In this document: in pieces, positions 8,423-15,114 of the stretch | Layout: every line of letters begins with the position of its first letter | Numbering within the stretch: position 1 is the stretch's first letter | NCBI GenBank assembly: GCA_016744755.1 | Contig: JADGDT010000024.1 | Coordinates: 1 to 35,659 of the forward strand | DNA: 35,659 nt | Source of the DNA: Ichthyobacteriaceae bacterium | GTDB lineage: Bacteria > Bacteroidota > Bacteroidia > Flavobacteriales > JADGDT01 | Direction: 5' to 3' | Position numbers and translations under genes: made by a program | Notes under the pieces: model-generated | The model's database searches: none | Seen by the model: only the letters and a program-made list of their open reading frames with translations | What the model was told of the DNA's origin: nothing

Positions 8423-8442
8423 TATTGAAAAACAATATAGCT

Positions 8443-9108
8443 ATGGGAGTAAAAACTAAATATTATATGGCATTTGCTTATAGATATAGGTTTCTTATAC
8501 TATGGATAGCATTCTTATTAGAGTTTATTGTACCATCATTTGAAAATAATATCAATTATCACTTTGCTGAATCTATCATATTCACATTTTTAATATTTGC
8601 AGGTTTTAATGTTTTATTGGCTCGCAAGAGGATGCTTTATTTGATTGTGTTTCTAGGAATAACAATAGTTTTAGCAAGATTTATAAATGATGATGTGTTG
8701 CCTTTATGGACAGAATATATCAAAGATGCTGTTTTAATATCATACTACTCTGTTATTATTTATGAAATATTTAAAGAACTAGTAGATCAACAGAAGGTAA
8801 ATTTGAATACAATTGGGGCTGTACTTGCAGGCTTTTTTGTTATTGGGGTTATAGGAGGAGTTATATTCTCGTCAATTGAAACTACCAGTCCTGGTTCTTT
8901 TGTAGGTTTAAACGAAGGAAGAGAAAAAGTACATGACCTAGTGTATTTTAGTTTTATTACACTCACAACTATAGGGTATGGCGATATTTCACCAGTATCT
9001 TATTTTGCTCAAAGAGTTACTGTAATTTTTGGTTTGATAGGTAATTTCTATTCAACAATAATTATAGGTATAATTATTAGTAAGTTCTTATCTAGTAAAT
9101 CAAAATAG
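8443..9108 (+). CDS. Potassium channel family protein (Ion_trans_2 pore)
   Basis: A 221-residue membrane protein with about six hydrophobic segments. The C-terminal pair brackets a pore loop with the K+ selectivity filter TLTTIGYGDISP (GYGD at residues 178-181). The last helix is VTVIFGLIGNFYSTIIIGII and the protein ends soon after, so there is no RCK/TrkA regulatory domain. The first four segments precede the pore unit in a voltage-channel-like layout, but no regular arginine-rich S4 helix is evident. I chose ATG 8443. A TTG at 8425 is in frame but lies in the tail of the upstream terminator. The gene is convergent with nadE. Gating and role are unknown. Confidence 0.8.
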   Translation: MGVKTKYYMAFAYRYRFLILWIAFLLEFIVPSFENNINYHFAESIIFTFLIFAGFNVLLARKRMLYLIVFLGITIVLARFINDDVLPLWTEYIKDAVLISYYSVIIYEIFKELVDQQKVNLNTIGAVLAGFFVIGVIGGVIFSSIETTSPGSFVGLNEGREKVHDLVYFSFITLTTIGYGDISPVSYFAQRVTVIFGLIGNFYSTIIIGIIISKFLSSKSK

Positions 9109-9127
9109 TAAGGCAAAATAGTATTTT

Positions 9128-9229
9128 ATTGAGTGACTATAACAATAGGATTTAGGAGTTGCTATAAAATAACTTCGCCTATTCTCTGTAGCTTATTTAT
9201 TATATCTCCTTATAATATAATCACTCAAT
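9128..9229. repeat. 102-bp inverted-repeat spacer between convergent genes
   Basis: ATTGAGTGA (9128-9136) is mirrored by TCACTCAAT (9221-9229), and imperfect symmetry (TATA, AGGA) continues about 18 bp inwards. The unit fills almost the whole gap between the channel gene stop and the nadE stop. It may act as a bidirectional terminator or be a degenerate small insertion. No target duplication was found. Confidence 0.4.
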
Positions 9230-9233
9230 TATC

Positions 9234-10013
9234 TCATCTCAAATCATCAGGAATTTCACAAACAGGAATAGGGTTTATTTTATGCTGATTGGCTCCATTC
9301 ATCCTTTTGTAAATAGCCAATACTTCTTGTTGCCTTTCATTCAATTCATCCTCCAACATATTGAATTCAATAAACTCCATAGCCCACTCTAGCTCATCGT
9401 AGCTAGCTCCAATTTGGTCTTCGTCGGTTTTATCGTCTCCCCAAAGTCCATCGGTTGGAGCAGCATCAAGAATAGATTCAATTACTCCTAATTCTTCTCC
9501 CAAATCATAAACTTCAGATTTCATAAGATCGGCAATGGGACTTAAATCTACACCACCATCTCCATATTTTGTAAAGAAACCAATGCCAAAATCTTCTACT
9601 TTATTACCTGTTCCAGCTACTAAATAATTATGTAATCCTGCAAAATAGAACAATGTTGTCATTCTAATTCTGGCTCTAGTATTTACCAATGCTAATTCTT
9701 CGCTAGCTAAATCAGAGGAAGGAATAGATTTTCTGAAAGTTTCGTACATATCTGTTAAATCAACTCTTTCTGATTTTACATTAGGATATTTGTCTAGCAA
9801 AAAAGCAATATGATCTTGTGCTCTAGTTATTTGAGATACATGTTGATGTATTGGCATTTCTATTACCAAAACATCTTTACCAGTTTCGGCAACCAAAGTA
9901 GAAGTAACAGCAGAGTCAATACCTCCGCTTACTCCAACTACAAAACCATTTGTTTTAGAGTTTTTACTGTATTCTAATAACCACTCGCTTATATATTCAG
10001 AAATTTCTTGCAT
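9234..10013 (-). CDS. nadE: NH3-dependent NAD(+) synthetase
   Basis: A 259-residue cytoplasmic enzyme that amidates deamido-NAD to NAD using ammonia and ATP, the last step of NAD biosynthesis. The ATP-pyrophosphatase P-loop SGGIDS is at residues 29-34. Other conserved blocks are NTRARIRMTTLFYFA, VAGTGNKVEDFGIGFFTKYG and GDGGVDLSPIADLMKSEVY. There is no N-terminal nitrilase (glutaminase) domain, so this is the short ammonia-dependent type, with length close to E. coli NadE. A TATTTTTG box lies 16 bp upstream of the ATG. It is divergent from gldB, a gene neighbourhood I recall from gliding flavobacteria. Identification is secure. Confidence 0.95.
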   Translation of the reverse strand: MQEISEYISEWLLEYSKNSKTNGFVVGVSGGIDSAVTSTLVAETGKDVLVIEMPIHQHVSQITRAQDHIAFLLDKYPNVKSERVDLTDMYETFRKSIPSSDLASEELALVNTRARIRMTTLFYFAGLHNYLVAGTGNKVEDFGIGFFTKYGDGGVDLSPIADLMKSEVYDLGEELGVIESILDAAPTDGLWGDDKTDEDQIGASYDELEWAMEFIEFNMLEDELNERQQEVLAIYKRMNGANQHKINPIPVCEIPDDLR

Positions 10014-10029
10014 ATTATTTATTTTTCAG

Positions 10030-10037
10030 CAAAAATA
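10030..10037 (-). promoter_or_regulatory. -7 box (TATTTTTG) of nadE
   Basis: The minus strand reads TATTTTTG, 16 bp from the nadE start codon, implying a short leader. Confidence 0.5.
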
Positions 10038-10140
10038 ATTAAAGTAATGAAATAGTGTGCATTGTTATAGCATAGATTATGTCTATCAAAATAAAAAATA
10101 TTATGATGCTATTTATTAGGCTATAAATATGTGATATTAG

Positions 10141-10148
10141 TATTTTTG
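10141..10148 (+). promoter_or_regulatory. -7 box (TATTTTTG) of gldBC
   Basis: TATTTTTG matches the TAnnTTTG consensus and lies 31 bp upstream of the gldB ATG. No TTG at the expected -33 distance is obvious. Confidence 0.5.
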
Positions 10149-10179
10149 ACGGAACAATATTTTGATCTAAATAAATTAC

Positions 10180-11139
10180 ATGAAATATATAGTTTTACTT
10201 TTCTCACTAGCAATATTTACGACATGTTCCAACAACAAGTTCGTAGATGTATCTGATATAAAAATACAATCGGAATTAGTTCGTTTCGATAGCCTTTTTT
10301 ATAATACTGATAATTTAGATAAGCTTACCTCTCTTAAACAATCTTATCCTTTAATGTTTCCGTCCGAAACTAATGACTCTGTTTGGTTGAGCAAAGTTAA
10401 AAGTTTAGAAGAGCAAGAAATATATAAAAAAGCAACAATCGTATTTGGCGATTTTAACAAAGAACATTCAGAAATTATAGATGTATTTAAACATGTAAAA
10501 TATTATTATCCAGAATTTACAGCTCCAAGTATTTTTACAATTATTTCTGACTTTGACTATCAATATCCCGTGCTCTACACACAAGAAAGGTTGTTTGTAT
10601 CGCTAGATATGTATTTAGGAGCAGATGAAAAAGAATATGAAATGTTCCCAAAATACCTTGTGAAAAATATGGTAGAGGAAAGAATTAAAGTAGATGTTGC
10701 TGATGCTATATCTAAAAATATTATTGCTATTGATAGGTATGATAGAACATTGCTTTCGCAAATGATTTACAATGGCAAATTACTTTATTTATCACAAAAA
10801 TTATTGCCTAGTTCAGGCGATAGTTTATTAATAGGTTACACTCAAAAAGAATTAGAGTGGTGCAATAATAATGAGGCTGATATTTGGGCTTACATGGTTA
10901 AGAAGAAGCTTATTTACAGTTCTGATGATAAGTTGCTACAGAGGTTTATTAGTGTAGCTCCATTTACTAAATTCTACTTAGAATTAGATCAACAATCGCC
11001 TGGTAGAGTTGGAGTGTGGTTGGGTTGGCAAATAGTTAAATCATATATGGAAAATAATGATGTGTTGCTTAATGAATTGATGGCTAATAACGATGCGAAG
11101 AATATTTTTATAAAATCTAAATATAAACCGAATAAATAG
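10180..11139 (+). CDS. gldB: Gliding motility lipoprotein GldB
   Basis: A 319-residue lipoprotein with signal peptide MKYIVLLFSLAIFTTC (Cys16 as lipid anchor, a slightly poor lipobox). It has a GldB-type body: an N-terminal RFDSLFY and FPSETNDSVW region, GDFNKEHSEIIDVFKHVKYYYPEF, ERLFVSLDMYLG, and a C-terminal SPGRVGVWLGWQIVKSYMENN. In Flavobacterium johnsoniae GldB is needed for gliding, a process tied to the type IX secretion system. The gene is followed after 23 bp by gldC, the same order as in that species. No other gld genes lie in the window, so gliding itself is inferred. Homologs also occur in non-gliding Bacteroidota. Confidence 0.88.
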   Translation: MKYIVLLFSLAIFTTCSNNKFVDVSDIKIQSELVRFDSLFYNTDNLDKLTSLKQSYPLMFPSETNDSVWLSKVKSLEEQEIYKKATIVFGDFNKEHSEIIDVFKHVKYYYPEFTAPSIFTIISDFDYQYPVLYTQERLFVSLDMYLGADEKEYEMFPKYLVKNMVEERIKVDVADAISKNIIAIDRYDRTLLSQMIYNGKLLYLSQKLLPSSGDSLLIGYTQKELEWCNNNEADIWAYMVKKKLIYSSDDKLLQRFISVAPFTKFYLELDQQSPGRVGVWLGWQIVKSYMENNDVLLNELMANNDAKNIFIKSKYKPNK

Positions 11140-11162
11140 AATAATTAAGAAAAGATATAATT

Positions 11163-11495
11163 ATGAGTACACATAAATCAAAAATAACTTTAGAAATAGA
11201 GTTAGATGAAAATAAAGTACCTGAAAAAATGTACTGGTCAGCACCAGACGGAGGAATAAATAATTCGGAGTCAAAAGCATTTTTGTTATCTGTTTGGGAT
11301 GAAGAATCTAAAGATACTTTACGTATAGATCTTTGGACAAAAGACATGAAAGTAGATGAGATGAAAAGGTTTTTTTATCAAACACTTTTGTCTATGTCCG
11401 ATTCTCTAGAAAAAGCTACAAACGAAGATAAAATGGCTGGAGATCTAAGAGATTTCTGTGAGCATTTTGCTGATAAATTATTGAAAGAAGAGTAG
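11163..11495 (+). CDS. gldC: Gliding motility protein GldC
   Basis: A 110-residue soluble protein without a signal peptide. It begins MSTHKSKITLEIELDENKVP and continues MYWSAPDGG, KAFLLSVWDEESKDTLRIDLWTKDM (in two parts: KAFLLSVWDEE, TLRIDLWTKDM) and a C-terminal helix-rich part ending FCEHFADKLLKEE. This matches GldC, reported to improve gliding efficiency in F. johnsoniae without being strictly essential. Co-transcribed with gldB. It is closed by a stem-loop terminator about 20 bp after the stop. Confidence 0.88.
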   Translation: MSTHKSKITLEIELDENKVPEKMYWSAPDGGINNSESKAFLLSVWDEESKDTLRIDLWTKDMKVDEMKRFFYQTLLSMSDSLEKATNEDKMAGDLRDFCEHFADKLLKEE

Positions 11496-11513
11496 TTTTG
11501 AGAGTTATTTTAA

Positions 11514-11546
11514 AAAAAAAACATCGCAATTAGCGATGTTTTTTTT
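11514..11546. terminator. Bidirectional terminator between gldC and engB
   Basis: AAAAAAAACATCGC (11514-11527), loop AATTA, then GCGATGTTTTTTTT (11533-11546), a 14-bp perfect stem. Flanking A and T runs give a U-tract on both strands, which serves the convergent gldC (plus) and engB (minus). Confidence 0.88.
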
Positions 11547-11569
11547 AATATATAATTCACTATTAAAAG

Positions 11570-12190
11570 TTACATTCTTGGCATGAAACCAGATCCTAAT
11601 TGTTCATTTATTTCATGTATATAATCTAAGATTTCTTCTTTTCCTTCTGCCGTTTCAGCAGACGAAACAAACATTTTAGGTAGTTCGTCCCACACAGTAG
11701 CCATCTCACTTTTATAATGTATTAAGCTCTGAGATAGTTTATATGGATTTAGCTTATCTGATTTAGTGAAAATTATACTAAACGGAATACCAGTTTCTCC
11801 AAGATATTGCATAAACTCCATATCTATTTTCTGAGGAGTATGTCTTACATCGATAAGTACAAAAAGGTTTGTTAGGTTATTTCTGTTTTCAATGTAATCG
11901 CTAATTATTTTACCAAACCCCCTTCTTATAGACTTAGATACTTTAGCAAAACCATATCCTGGTAAATCTACTAAGAACCAGTGCTTATTAATCAAAAAAT
12001 GATTTATTAGCTGAGTTTTACCTGGCTTACCAGAAGTCTTTGCTAAATTTTTATGGTTAGTCAACATATTGATTAAAGAAGACTTACCTACGTTAGAACG
12101 ACCAATAAAAGCATATTCCAACCTGTTTTCTTTTGGACTTTTTTTCCAATCAGTATTACTGATCACAAAAGTTGAAGTATCTATTTTCAT
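11570..12190 (-). CDS. engB: Ribosome biogenesis GTP-binding protein EngB (YihA/YsxC)
   Basis: A 206-residue GTPase needed for large ribosomal subunit assembly and usually essential. The G motifs are all present: G1 GRSNVGKSS (residues 30-38), G3 DLPGYG (75-80), G4 TKSD (142-145), G5 SSAE near residue 175. Length matches the single-domain family. The start is 4 bp after the hydrolase stop, so the two genes form one transcript whose promoter is upstream of the hydrolase. The cell-division cluster lies next to it. Confidence 0.94.
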   Translation of the reverse strand: MKIDTSTFVISNTDWKKSPKENRLEYAFIGRSNVGKSSLINMLTNHKNLAKTSGKPGKTQLINHFLINKHWFLVDLPGYGFAKVSKSIRRGFGKIISDYIENRNNLTNLFVLIDVRHTPQKIDMEFMQYLGETGIPFSIIFTKSDKLNPYKLSQSLIHYKSEMATVWDELPKMFVSSAETAEGKEEILDYIHEINEQLGSGFMPRM

Positions 12191-12194
12191 GATT

Positions 12195-12959
12195 TTATTT
12201 GAGATTTTTATTAATCCACTCTTCTAAAATCACATTAAATTCGTAAGGTCTTTCCATCATTGCGGCATGTCCACATTTATCAATCCAATGTAGTTCGGAG
12301 TTAGGAAATAATTCATGAAATTCTTCGGCAACATTAGGAAGGGTTACAGTGTCATTTTTTCCCCAGATTAAGCATACAGGAAGATCCATTTTTTTAACGT
12401 CTTCAGCCATGTTGTGTCTAATAGCACTCTTGGCAATAGAAAGAATTTTTATAACTTTCATTCTGTCATTCACGGTATCGTAAATGTCGTCAATAAGCTC
12501 CTTTGTTGCCATTTTAGGATCGTAAAATACTTCTTCAGCTTTACGCTTCATGTATTCGTAATCACCTCTTTTTGGATAAGATTCTCCCATGGCATTCTCG
12601 TAAAGACCTGAGCTTCCTGTTAAAACAATACCAGCAACTTTATCAGGGTGGAGTTTGTTGTATATCAGGGCTATGTGTCCACCAAGAGAGTTTCCTACAA
12701 GAACAACTTTATCTAAACCAAGGTGAAGAATTAAATTATGGACGTGTAAAGTTAAATTTTTAACATTGGTTTTAAGCAAGGGCAAGTCGTAAATAGGTAG
12801 TATTGGAACTATTACTCTAAATCCATCGGCAGAAAGTTTTTCAACTACCTTATCAAAATTACTTAAACCACCCATTAATCCGTGTAACAGAATTATTGGC
12901 TGACCCTCTCCTTTATCTAAAAAGTTAAAATTATCGTTTTTTTCTCTTTTGAAAATCAT
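12195..12959 (-). CDS. Alpha/beta hydrolase
   Basis: A 254-residue single-domain alpha/beta hydrolase. It has the oxyanion-hole motif ILLHGLMGG (residues 23-31), the nucleophile elbow GNSLGG (Ser91), the acid Asp203 in WGKNDTV and the base His231 in [10 protein letters not shown], a complete catalytic triad. A cap region lies between about 125 and 185. There is no signal peptide, so it is cytoplasmic. Substrate unknown; relatives include esterases and MhpC-like C-C hydrolases. It leads the two-gene unit with engB. The TACTTTTG box is 23 bp upstream of the start. Confidence 0.85.
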   Translation of the reverse strand: MIFKREKNDNFNFLDKGEGQPIILLHGLMGGLSNFDKVVEKLSADGFRVIVPILPIYDLPLLKTNVKNLTLHVHNLILHLGLDKVVLVGNSLGGHIALIYNKLHPDKVAGIVLTGSSGLYENAMGESYPKRGDYEYMKRKAEEVFYDPKMATKELIDDIYDTVNDRMKVIKILSIAKSAIRHNMAEDVKKMDLPVCLIWGKNDTVTLPNVAEEFHELFPNSELHWIDKCGHAAMMERPYEFNVILEEWINKNLK

Positions 12960-12982
12960 TTGATCATATTTAAATCAAGCTA

Positions 12983-12990
12983 CAAAAGTA
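12983..12990 (-). promoter_or_regulatory. -7 box (TACTTTTG) of hydrolase-engB unit
   Basis: The minus strand reads TACTTTTG, fitting TAnnTTTG, 23 bp upstream of the hydrolase start. Confidence 0.5.
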
Positions 12991-13300
12991 GCAATATTGT
13001 ATTGAAATGTGTAATTATTTTTATATATCACACGTTTTATTTAATATAACCCTGAAAGTGCGTGATAATCAGATGGTTTACATGATGTTTCTTTTGCCAC
13101 TTCCCATTTTTATTTTTCATAAGTATTGTGATTTTTTTTATTTCAAGTCCATGGTTTTCTACAGGCATATACCCCTCTTTTTTAAATATAAACTACTACT
13201 CAAAACAGTGTTTTTTTATTTTTTTAAATATAAATGTTAATAAACAGAAGAATATTGGTAGCTATATAAGCTAGTAATAATAAGGGTTTTAATGATTGTA
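12991..13300. other. AT-rich spacer upstream of the dcw cluster
   Basis: About 310 bases with no convincing gene. A 77-codon plus-strand frame at 13007-13240 is Phe/Tyr/Lys-rich translation of T-rich DNA and is rejected. A 15-bp direct repeat, TTTTTTAAATATAAA, occurs at 13178-13192 and 13220-13234 (42-bp period). Nothing else was recognised. Confidence 0.5.
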
Positions 13301-13355
13301 GTGGGGAAGTTATCAACATAGTGGTAAAAAGTGGTGAATTGTGTGTAATTGTGTA
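13301..13355 (+). promoter_or_regulatory. Phased GTG-box array, putative MraZ operator
   Basis: GTGGG at 13301, GTGGT at 13321, GTGGT at 13331, GTGTG at 13341 and GTGTA at 13351 all share one 10-bp phase, with 5-bp AT-rich spacers. The slot at 13311 is skipped. MraZ proteins are known to bind direct repeats about 10 bp apart upstream of mraZ (TGGGN with 5-bp spacers in E. coli, AAAGTG-type boxes in Mycoplasma). The last box lies just upstream of the -7 element at 13366, which fits autoregulation of the whole cluster. The skipped slot contains TTATCAACA (13310-13318), one mismatch from a consensus DnaA box. Confidence 0.7.
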
Positions 13356-13365
13356 GTATTACTCT

Positions 13366-13373
13366 TATATTTG
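13366..13373 (+). promoter_or_regulatory. -7 box (TATATTTG) of the dcw cluster
   Basis: TATATTTG matches TAnnTTTG and lies 19 bp upstream of the mraZ ATG. TTG at 13349-13351, inside the operator array, is the nearest possible -33 element (14-bp spacer). Confidence 0.6.
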
Positions 13374-13392
13374 AGATTGTAAATTATATCTA

Positions 13393-13848
13393 ATGGAAAA
13401 TCTATTTGGCACATACGAATGTAAGATTGATGCTAAGGGCCGATTGCTACTTCCTTCTTTGTTAAAGAAGCAGTTAGCTCCGTTTTTAGGTGATGGTTTT
13501 ATTCTGAAAAGGTCAATTTTCGAGGAGTGCCTTGAGTTGTACACCATGGCAGAATGGCGTACTGTTACGGATGAATTACGAGAAAAAAGTAGATTCAAGA
13601 GAAAAAACATGACTTTCTTTCGAAGATTTACTGCTGGAGTAAAACCGATAGATTTAGATGGAACGGGACGAATGTTAATAGCTAAAGATCTTGTTTCGTT
13701 TTCAGGTATTCAAAAAGAAGTTGTGTTGACGGTAACTGTAGGAAACATAATAGAAATATGGGATAAAAAACGTTACGAAGATGTTATTAACGATCCAGAT
13801 GTTGACTTTGGAGATTTAGCAGAAGAAGTAATGGGAGATTTAGATTAG
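13393..13848 (+). CDS. mraZ: Transcriptional regulator MraZ
   Basis: A 151-residue DNA-binding protein of the SpoVT/AbrB fold, first gene of the dcw cluster. Two tandem MraZ motifs are visible: FGTYECKIDAKGRLLLPS near the N-terminus and GVKPIDLDGTGRMLIAKDL in the second half. MraZ oligomerises and represses (E. coli) or activates (Mycoplasma) its own cluster. The phased boxes immediately upstream fit autoregulation. The next gene starts 32 bp downstream. Length is as expected. Confidence 0.95.
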   Translation: MENLFGTYECKIDAKGRLLLPSLLKKQLAPFLGDGFILKRSIFEECLELYTMAEWRTVTDELREKSRFKRKNMTFFRRFTAGVKPIDLDGTGRMLIAKDLVSFSGIQKEVVLTVTVGNIIEIWDKKRYEDVINDPDVDFGDLAEEVMGDLD

Positions 13849-13880
13849 AAAAAGATTAAAGGAATATAAAATCAATAGAA

Positions 13881-14786
13881 ATGGCAGAAGAATACCACAT
13901 ACCAGTTTTGTTCGATCAATGTATCGAAGGTTTGAAGATTAAAGAAGGTGGTATTTATGTAGATGTTACCTTCGGAGGTGGGGGTCATTCTCGTGGAATT
14001 ATTTCTAAGTTAGGAGAAAAAGGTAAGTTGTTTGCTTTTGATCAAGATAAAGATGCAATTGAAAATTCAATTGACGATGAGAGGTTTACTCTTATTAATA
14101 TGAATTTTAAACATATAAAAAATTACTTGCGACTTCACGGTGTAAAAAAAGTAGATGGGATATTGGCTGACTTGGGAGTTTCTTCTCATCAGTTTGATGT
14201 TGCAGAACGTGGATTTTCTACTCGTTTCGATGGTAGATTAGATATGAGAATGAATCAAAGTGCTCCTTTATCGGCATTTGAAGTAGTAAACGAATATGAG
14301 TTAGAAGATCTAACTAGGATACTTCGCGATTATGGAGAGTTGAAAAATGCATGGAAAGTAGCTAACAAAATTGTTGATTCTCGTGAAGAAAATACAATAG
14401 TAACTAACGATGATTTAAAGGCATTAACACTAAGTCTAGCTCCTAGAAATAGAGAGAATAGATTTTTTGCACAATTGTTTCAGGCTATTCGTATAGAGGT
14501 TAATCAAGAGATGGAGGTTTTGAAATCTTTTTTAGAGGCTAGTAATGAAGTATTAAACCCCGATGGTAGATTGGTGGTTATGTCTTATCATTCACTAGAA
14601 GATAGGTTAGTTAAGAGGTATATGAAAACAGGTTTGTTTCATGGCGAACCAGAAAAGGATTTTTACGGAAACATTGATGTTCCTTTTAAGGTAATCACAA
14701 GAAAAGTAATTATTCCTAATGAAGAAGAAATTGCTAGAAATAGTAGAGCTAGGAGTGCCAAACTTAGAATCGCAACAAAACTGTAG
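13881..14786 (+). CDS. rsmH: 16S rRNA (cytosine(1402)-N(4))-methyltransferase RsmH (MraW)
   Basis: A 301-residue S-adenosylmethionine-dependent enzyme that N4-methylates C1402 of 16S rRNA. It starts with the characteristic EEYHIPVLFDQCIEGL, followed by the SAM-binding YVDVTFGGGGHSRGI. ILADLGVSSHQFDVAERGFS, then DMRMNQSAPLSA, then FFAQLFQAIRIEVNQEM and VMSYHSLEDRLVKRYM are family hallmarks, as is the terminal NSRARSAKLRIA. Its stop abuts the ftsL start with no gap, implying translational coupling. Confidence 0.97.
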   Translation: MAEEYHIPVLFDQCIEGLKIKEGGIYVDVTFGGGGHSRGIISKLGEKGKLFAFDQDKDAIENSIDDERFTLINMNFKHIKNYLRLHGVKKVDGILADLGVSSHQFDVAERGFSTRFDGRLDMRMNQSAPLSAFEVVNEYELEDLTRILRDYGELKNAWKVANKIVDSREENTIVTNDDLKALTLSLAPRNRENRFFAQLFQAIRIEVNQEMEVLKSFLEASNEVLNPDGRLVVMSYHSLEDRLVKRYMKTGLFHGEPEKDFYGNIDVPFKVITRKVIIPNEEEIARNSRARSAKLRIATKL

Positions 14787-15113
14787 ATGGATAGTAAAGA
14801 TCAAAATATAGGCTCTATTGTTAAAGGAGGTTTTTTTAACTCTAATTTTCTATTCGATAACTATAAGCTGATTGTATTACTTGTAAGTATCGCTTTGGTA
14901 AGCATAGTTAGTTCTCATTCAACAGATACTAAAATATATAGAATAAGAAAATTAGATTTAGAAGTAAGGGAATTAAAGTCAGAGTTTGTATCGGTTCGTA
15001 CAAATTTAATGAATGCAAGAATGGGATCAAATTTGCAAGAAAAAGTAAAAGCTTTAGGGTTAGAGTCTTCAACAACTCCTCCTTTTGTAATTAAGACAGA
15101 AACGGAAGATTAA
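14787..15113 (+). CDS. ftsL: FtsL-like cell division protein
   Basis: A 108-residue bitopic membrane protein: short cytoplasmic N-terminus, one membrane segment at about residues 27-44 (LIVLLVSIALVSIVSS), then a periplasmic coiled-coil-like stretch rich in Leu, Glu, Lys and Arg (about 48-76). Sequence conservation in this family is very low. The call rests on topology, size and position between rsmH and the FtsI-type protein, where ftsL sits in other Bacteroidota. FtsL works with FtsQ and FtsB to activate FtsWI in the divisome. Confidence 0.8.
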   Translation: MDSKDQNIGSIVKGGFFNSNFLFDNYKLIVLLVSIALVSIVSSHSTDTKIYRIRKLDLEVRELKSEFVSVRTNLMNARMGSNLQEKVKALGLESSTTPPFVIKTETED

Positions 15114-15114
15114 T

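Noticed and set aside
8425-8442. TTG start for the potassium channel gene
   Set aside because: It lies at the very end of the upstream terminator. ATG at 8443 is in frame and better placed.
13007-13240. 77-codon plus-strand frame before mraZ
   Set aside because: Composition is Phe/Tyr/Lys/Leu-rich from T-rich DNA, with no recognisable motif. It sits in a spacer that also holds direct repeats.
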